From positions 66,774 through 130,773 of the forward strand of contig JAEWPX010000030.1 of the NCBI GenBank assembly GCA_023399375.1: 64,000 nucleotides of DNA. Reading direction: 5' to 3'. Shown piece by piece: positions 61,116 through 64,000 of this stretch. Each line of letters begins with the position of its first letter. Positions within the stretch are counted from its first letter, which is position 1. The stretch is from Pseudomonadota bacterium (lineage in GTDB: Bacteria; Desulfobacterota; Desulfovibrionia; Desulfovibrionales; Desulfovibrionaceae). A model generated the notes under the pieces. The model was not told where the DNA came from. It searched no databases and worked only from the letters and a program-made list of their open reading frames with translations. A program made the position numbers and the translations under genes.

Positions 61116-61314
61116 GGACGTTGCGGCTGCCTCCGGGAATGGCCCGCGCTTGTGTGGACGGGCTTTGCGCCCGGATACCTCCTGGCCGCGCCGCGGGCAA
61201 GGCCGCGCCGTCCGGCGGCAAATTGCGCATTCCTGCGCCGCCGCCACCATCTACCACGGAAAGAATCCCGGCCGTGCCGGCTGTCGTCCGGCGGATCGCC
61301 CACGGAGGAATTCC

Positions 61315-61951
61315 ATGTGGCTCGTCGCCTCCGCGCTTTGCGGCGCTTTCCTGGCCGAACTGGCCCTGGCCTGGCGCAGCTGGCGCAAGAACAAGGCCTC
61401 GCGCTGCCCGGCTCGGACCTGGAGAGCGCCCTGTGGCGCAGCCACGTCGGCCACCTCGCCTGCCTGGCGCTTACGCGGCGCAGGCGCATCGTCATGAGTC
61501 AGGACGCGAAGTTGCGCGTGCTGAGGGAAAACCTGGACAATCCGGCCTGGGCGGACCAGATCGTGTCCTGCTGCCGGCGCATGGCCACGATCGAGGGCGC
61601 GACGCCCATGCTCTTCTACGTGTCGCGCACCCCTTCGCCCGCGGCATCGACCCACAAACCCTGGAGCGGACGCTGCCGGAGATCGGCATTCCCTCCCCGA
61701 CGGGATACGATATTTTCGTGCGTTATTACGAACGGATGGACGCCGTGAAGCAACGCCTTGCCGCGGCCGGCGTCGTCGTGCGCGACCCCAACCGCCTCCT
61801 GGACGCTCTGTCCTTCCGGGAACGCCTGGACCTGTTCGTGGACCGCTCGCACCTCTCGAGCGCCGGCCACGGCTGGTTCGCCGGCGTGCTCGGCGACAGC
61901 CTGGAAACATTGCTGGCGCGACATTGTCGCAGCGGTGAAATTCGCTTATGA
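61315..61951 (+). pseudogene. Frameshifted SGNH/GDSL-type hydrolase gene
   Basis: GGAGGAATTCC is an excellent ribosome site before ATG 61315, which opens with a membrane anchor (MWLVASALCGAFLAELAL). The continuing protein sequence moves to a second frame (ALPGSDLESALWRSHVG, MSQDAKLRVLRENLDNPAWA, MLFYVSRTP) and then a third (FARGIDPQTLERTLPEIGIP, DALSFRERLDLFVDRSHLSS). The last block has the Asp-x-x-His of SGNH hydrolases. Two one-base shifts (about 61390 and 61630, the second in a C run) break it, so it is either a pseudogene or affected by sequencing errors. Confidence 0.6.
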
Positions 61952-61961
61952 ATCCCCCGAC

Positions 61962-64000
61962 ATGGCCGGGCCACTCGACGAAACCATTGCAACCATCGCA
62001 GCGGCGCGGCGCGCGCCGTCCGCTTCCCGCATGCCGCAGCCGTCCGTGCTGGCGGCGGCCGCCATCGTCGCCCTGGGCTATATCGGCATCTGCAAGCACC
62101 TTTACGAGTGGCGGCAAAACGCCTGCGTCCTGGCCCTTGGCGTGTTTCTGCTCTTCTCCGTGGACGCCCTGCGCAGGGCGCGGCGACGCGACGGCGCAGA
62201 CGTGCGCCCCCTGCTCCTCGACGCCGCGCTGTACGGCGCGCTGTTCGCCTTTGCCCTCGTTTTTCTGACCGCCTGCGCGGTCAAGGTACGTCAGACCGGC
62301 CTGCCCGACCTCGTCGGCCCCTTTTCCGTCAACACCATCGAAGGCCGCGAGGCGGTCAAGGCCTGGCTCATGCGCCAGGGACAGGACATCTATTCGCCGC
62401 TTACGGGCTACCCGTTTCTTATCACCCTCTATCCGCCGCTCTACTACGCGGCATCGGCGGGCATGGCACTTTTCGCCGGTCCCGGGCTCCTGGCGGCCAA
62501 GCTCGCCTCCCTGGCCGGGCTCGGGCTCATGCTGGCCATGCTCGGCGCCCTGGCCCGGCGCGCAACAGGCAGCCTCGTCGCGGCCGTGGCCGCGCCGGCG
62601 ATCTTTTTCCTCACGCCCGAGGCGACCTGCGGTTTTTTGTGCAAGCCAGACACCCTGGCCTTCGGGCTCGTGCTCGCGGCCTGCTTCTTCTTCGAGGGCG
62701 CGGCGGCGGGCGGCCCCGGGGCGGGGCGCGGCCTGGCCGCTTCCGCCGTCTGCCTGGCCCTGGCCGGCTTCACCAAACAACAAACCTGGCCCCTGGCCCT
62801 TTGCTTCGCAGTCTACGGTCTGGTCGTGCCCGGACTGCGACGCCAGCTGCCGCGCTTCCTGCTTTGGGCCGCCCTGGCCGCGGCCGTTCTGGCCGGTGTC
62901 TTTTTCCTGTACGCCGGCAAGGAGCTTTTCTTCCAGACCGTGGTCTTTCCCGGGCGCATGACCTCGCTTGCCAACCTCAACCGAATGGACACGGCCTGGA
63001 AACGCCTGGGGGAATACGCCACGGGCCACGTCTGGCTGCTCGCCGTCTACGCCGGCTGGCTGCTCCTCTGCCTGCGCCGCCGCCGCCTGCCTCTGCCCGA
63101 CCTGCTCGCCCTGGCGTCCCTGCCGGCGCTCGTGCGGGTGTTGGCCTGGAGCGGGTCGGACATCAACCATTTCCTGTTCGTGACCGCGGCTGCGAGCCTT
63201 GGCGCGGTGCGTCTGATCGCGGCGGGCCTTGCCGGCTCCGGCCCGGTCGTCGGACTCGGGCTGTTGCTCCTGGCCGGATTCCAGCCGGCGAGCCTCGACC
63301 TCGGGCCGTTCTCACCCAAGGACTTCGAACCCAAGCCCGAGGCCGTGGCGCAATACGCCGCCGTTCGCGAGGCCGTTGCCGCGACGCCCGGCACGACGCT
63401 CCTCGACGCCGAAGGCGCGTACCCGTTTCTCGGCCGGCCGGAATTTTCCCGGCTGCGCCTGTTCGACGCCTTCGAGACAGACCTCTACGACCTGCTCGGC
63501 CTGCTGCCCCTGCTCGACTCGCCCATCGCCGACGACATCCGCGCCCGTCGCTTCGATCTGGTCGCGGACAGCAACGTGATCCTCTCCGCGAAGCTGACAT
63601 CGCTTCTCGCCTATTATTACGTGCCCGAGCGGCGCATCGCCAACTACACCTTCCGCGTCCGGCGGCCCGAACAGGCCATCGTCCTCATTCCCGAGGCCGA
63701 CGGCGCGGCGCGCGACAACGGCGGCCTCACGGTGGCGCTGGCGCACACGGAGAACATCAAGCACTTCCCCAGCCACCTCGAAGGCGCGGATATGGCAAAG
63801 CCCTACCGCCTCGTCTACGACGTCCGGGCGCAGTCCGCGCCCCGGACCGCGGCGGTGACGGTCTTTCCCCGCATCCTGGCCCCGGGGGGCGAGGTGATCG
63901 TGGCCTACGACGCCGGCGACGGCGAGCGGGAGGTCGCGCGCAGCGGCTTCGACGACACCAAGCGTTCGGGCGAGGGCTGGGACAACCGCCGCGAAGCGAC
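61962..64000 (+). CDS. GT39-type membrane glycosyltransferase, 3-prime end beyond window
   Basis: An open frame of over 679 residues running off the right edge. The first 450 residues have about ten hydrophobic spans; IEGREAVKAWLMRQGQDIY and YPFLITLYPPLYYAASAG form a first-loop region like that of GT39/ArnT-type proteins, but no clear acidic pair is seen. TPEATCGFLCKPDTLAFGL and FTKQQTWPLAL resemble a sub-group of such proteins. From about residue 460 it is non-membrane. The ATG at 61962 starts 11 bases after the SGNH pseudogene; an ATG at 62031 is the alternative. Confidence 0.75.
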   Translation, partial: MAGPLDETIATIAAARRAPSASRMPQPSVLAAAAIVALGYIGICKHLYEWRQNACVLALGVFLLFSVDALRRARRRDGADVRPLLLDAALYGALFAFALVFLTACAVKVRQTGLPDLVGPFSVNTIEGREAVKAWLMRQGQDIYSPLTGYPFLITLYPPLYYAASAGMALFAGPGLLAAKLASLAGLGLMLAMLGALARRATGSLVAAVAAPAIFFLTPEATCGFLCKPDTLAFGLVLAACFFFEGAAAGGPGAGRGLAASAVCLALAGFTKQQTWPLALCFAVYGLVVPGLRRQLPRFLLWAALAAAVLAGVFFLYAGKELFFQTVVFPGRMTSLANLNRMDTAWKRLGEYATGHVWLLAVYAGWLLLCLRRRRLPLPDLLALASLPALVRVLAWSGSDINHFLFVTAAASLGAVRLIAAGLAGSGPVVGLGLLLLAGFQPASLDLGPFSPKDFEPKPEAVAQYAAVREAVAATPGTTLLDAEGAYPFLGRPEFSRLRLFDAFETDLYDLLGLLPLLDSPIADDIRARRFDLVADSNVILSAKLTSLLAYYYVPERRIANYTFRVRRPEQAIVLIPEADGAARDNGGLTVALAHTENIKHFPSHLEGADMAKPYRLVYDVRAQSAPRTAAVTVFPRILAPGGEVIVAYDAGDGEREVARSGFDDTKRSGEGWDNRREA

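Noticed and set aside
1..64000. tRNA, rRNA or riboswitch genes, including at the borders of the AT-rich block
   Set aside because: I looked for tRNA-like cloverleaf and GTTCGA-type strings near 38.9 kb and 56.4 kb and saw none that I could support by eye.

Overview
The window is GC-rich (except one AT-rich block) and is almost entirely a surface-glycan locus. Composition, codon use and gene families (a GSU2403-type nucleotidyltransferase, an LhgO-type oxidase, CgeB-like glycosyltransferases, many B12-type radical SAM enzymes) suggest a Gram-negative deltaproteobacterium of the Desulfovibrio type. This is an inference; no rRNA, tRNA or other phylogenetic marker is present.

Layout. 1-5.5 kb (minus strand): the start of an NAD-dependent epimerase, a GT4 glycosyltransferase, a fused WbpB-like oxidoreductase/WbpD-like acetyltransferase and a GT39-type membrane glycosyltransferase. 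5.8-8.1 kb: an L-2-hydroxyglutarate oxidase gene (lhgO) and a convergent nucleotidyltransferase gene with a clear palindromic operator. 8.2-15.5 kb (plus): a polyprenyl-phosphate sugar transferase-like GT2, a methyltransferase, a large GT39/YfhO-like membrane protein, a radical SAM enzyme and an SGNH hydrolase. 15.5-24.0 kb (minus): a compact run with a CMP-sugar synthetase-like gene, two unrecognised proteins, two GT-B glycosyltransferases, a UGM-like flavoprotein and a GT2. 24.4-38.9 kb: methyltransferases, two radical SAM enzymes and at least six glycosyltransferases, including fucosyltransferase-, WbsX- and GlfT2-like proteins.

From about 38.9 to 56.4 kb the DNA is visibly AT-rich and looks acquired. 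It carries a GDP-heptose/6-deoxy-heptose module (hddC, hddA, a GDP-mannose dehydratase-like gene and a GDP-fucose synthase-like gene), a 1152-residue protein with twelve sub-repeats and two glycosyltransferase domains, a cluster of decayed insertion sequences (IS5, ISL3 and IS3 types), a methyltransferase, and two radical SAM enzymes sharing an unnamed C-terminal domain of about 80 residues. Beyond it (56.5-64 kb) GC-rich DNA resumes with a GT4, a GT2, a solitary serine recombinase, small membrane proteins, a frameshifted SGNH hydrolase-like gene and the start of another GT39-like protein.

Together the genes encode sugar activation, transfer and decoration (methylation, acylation, radical chemistry) for one or more complex glycans. 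No initiating phosphoglycosyltransferase, flippase, Wzy-type polymerase or ABC exporter is visible, so assembly and export genes lie elsewhere or the glycans are put directly on protein. The least explained parts are the three paralogous radical SAM enzymes, their repeated C-terminal domain, the repeat-rich double glycosyltransferase and the degenerate phosphatase domain fused to HddC.
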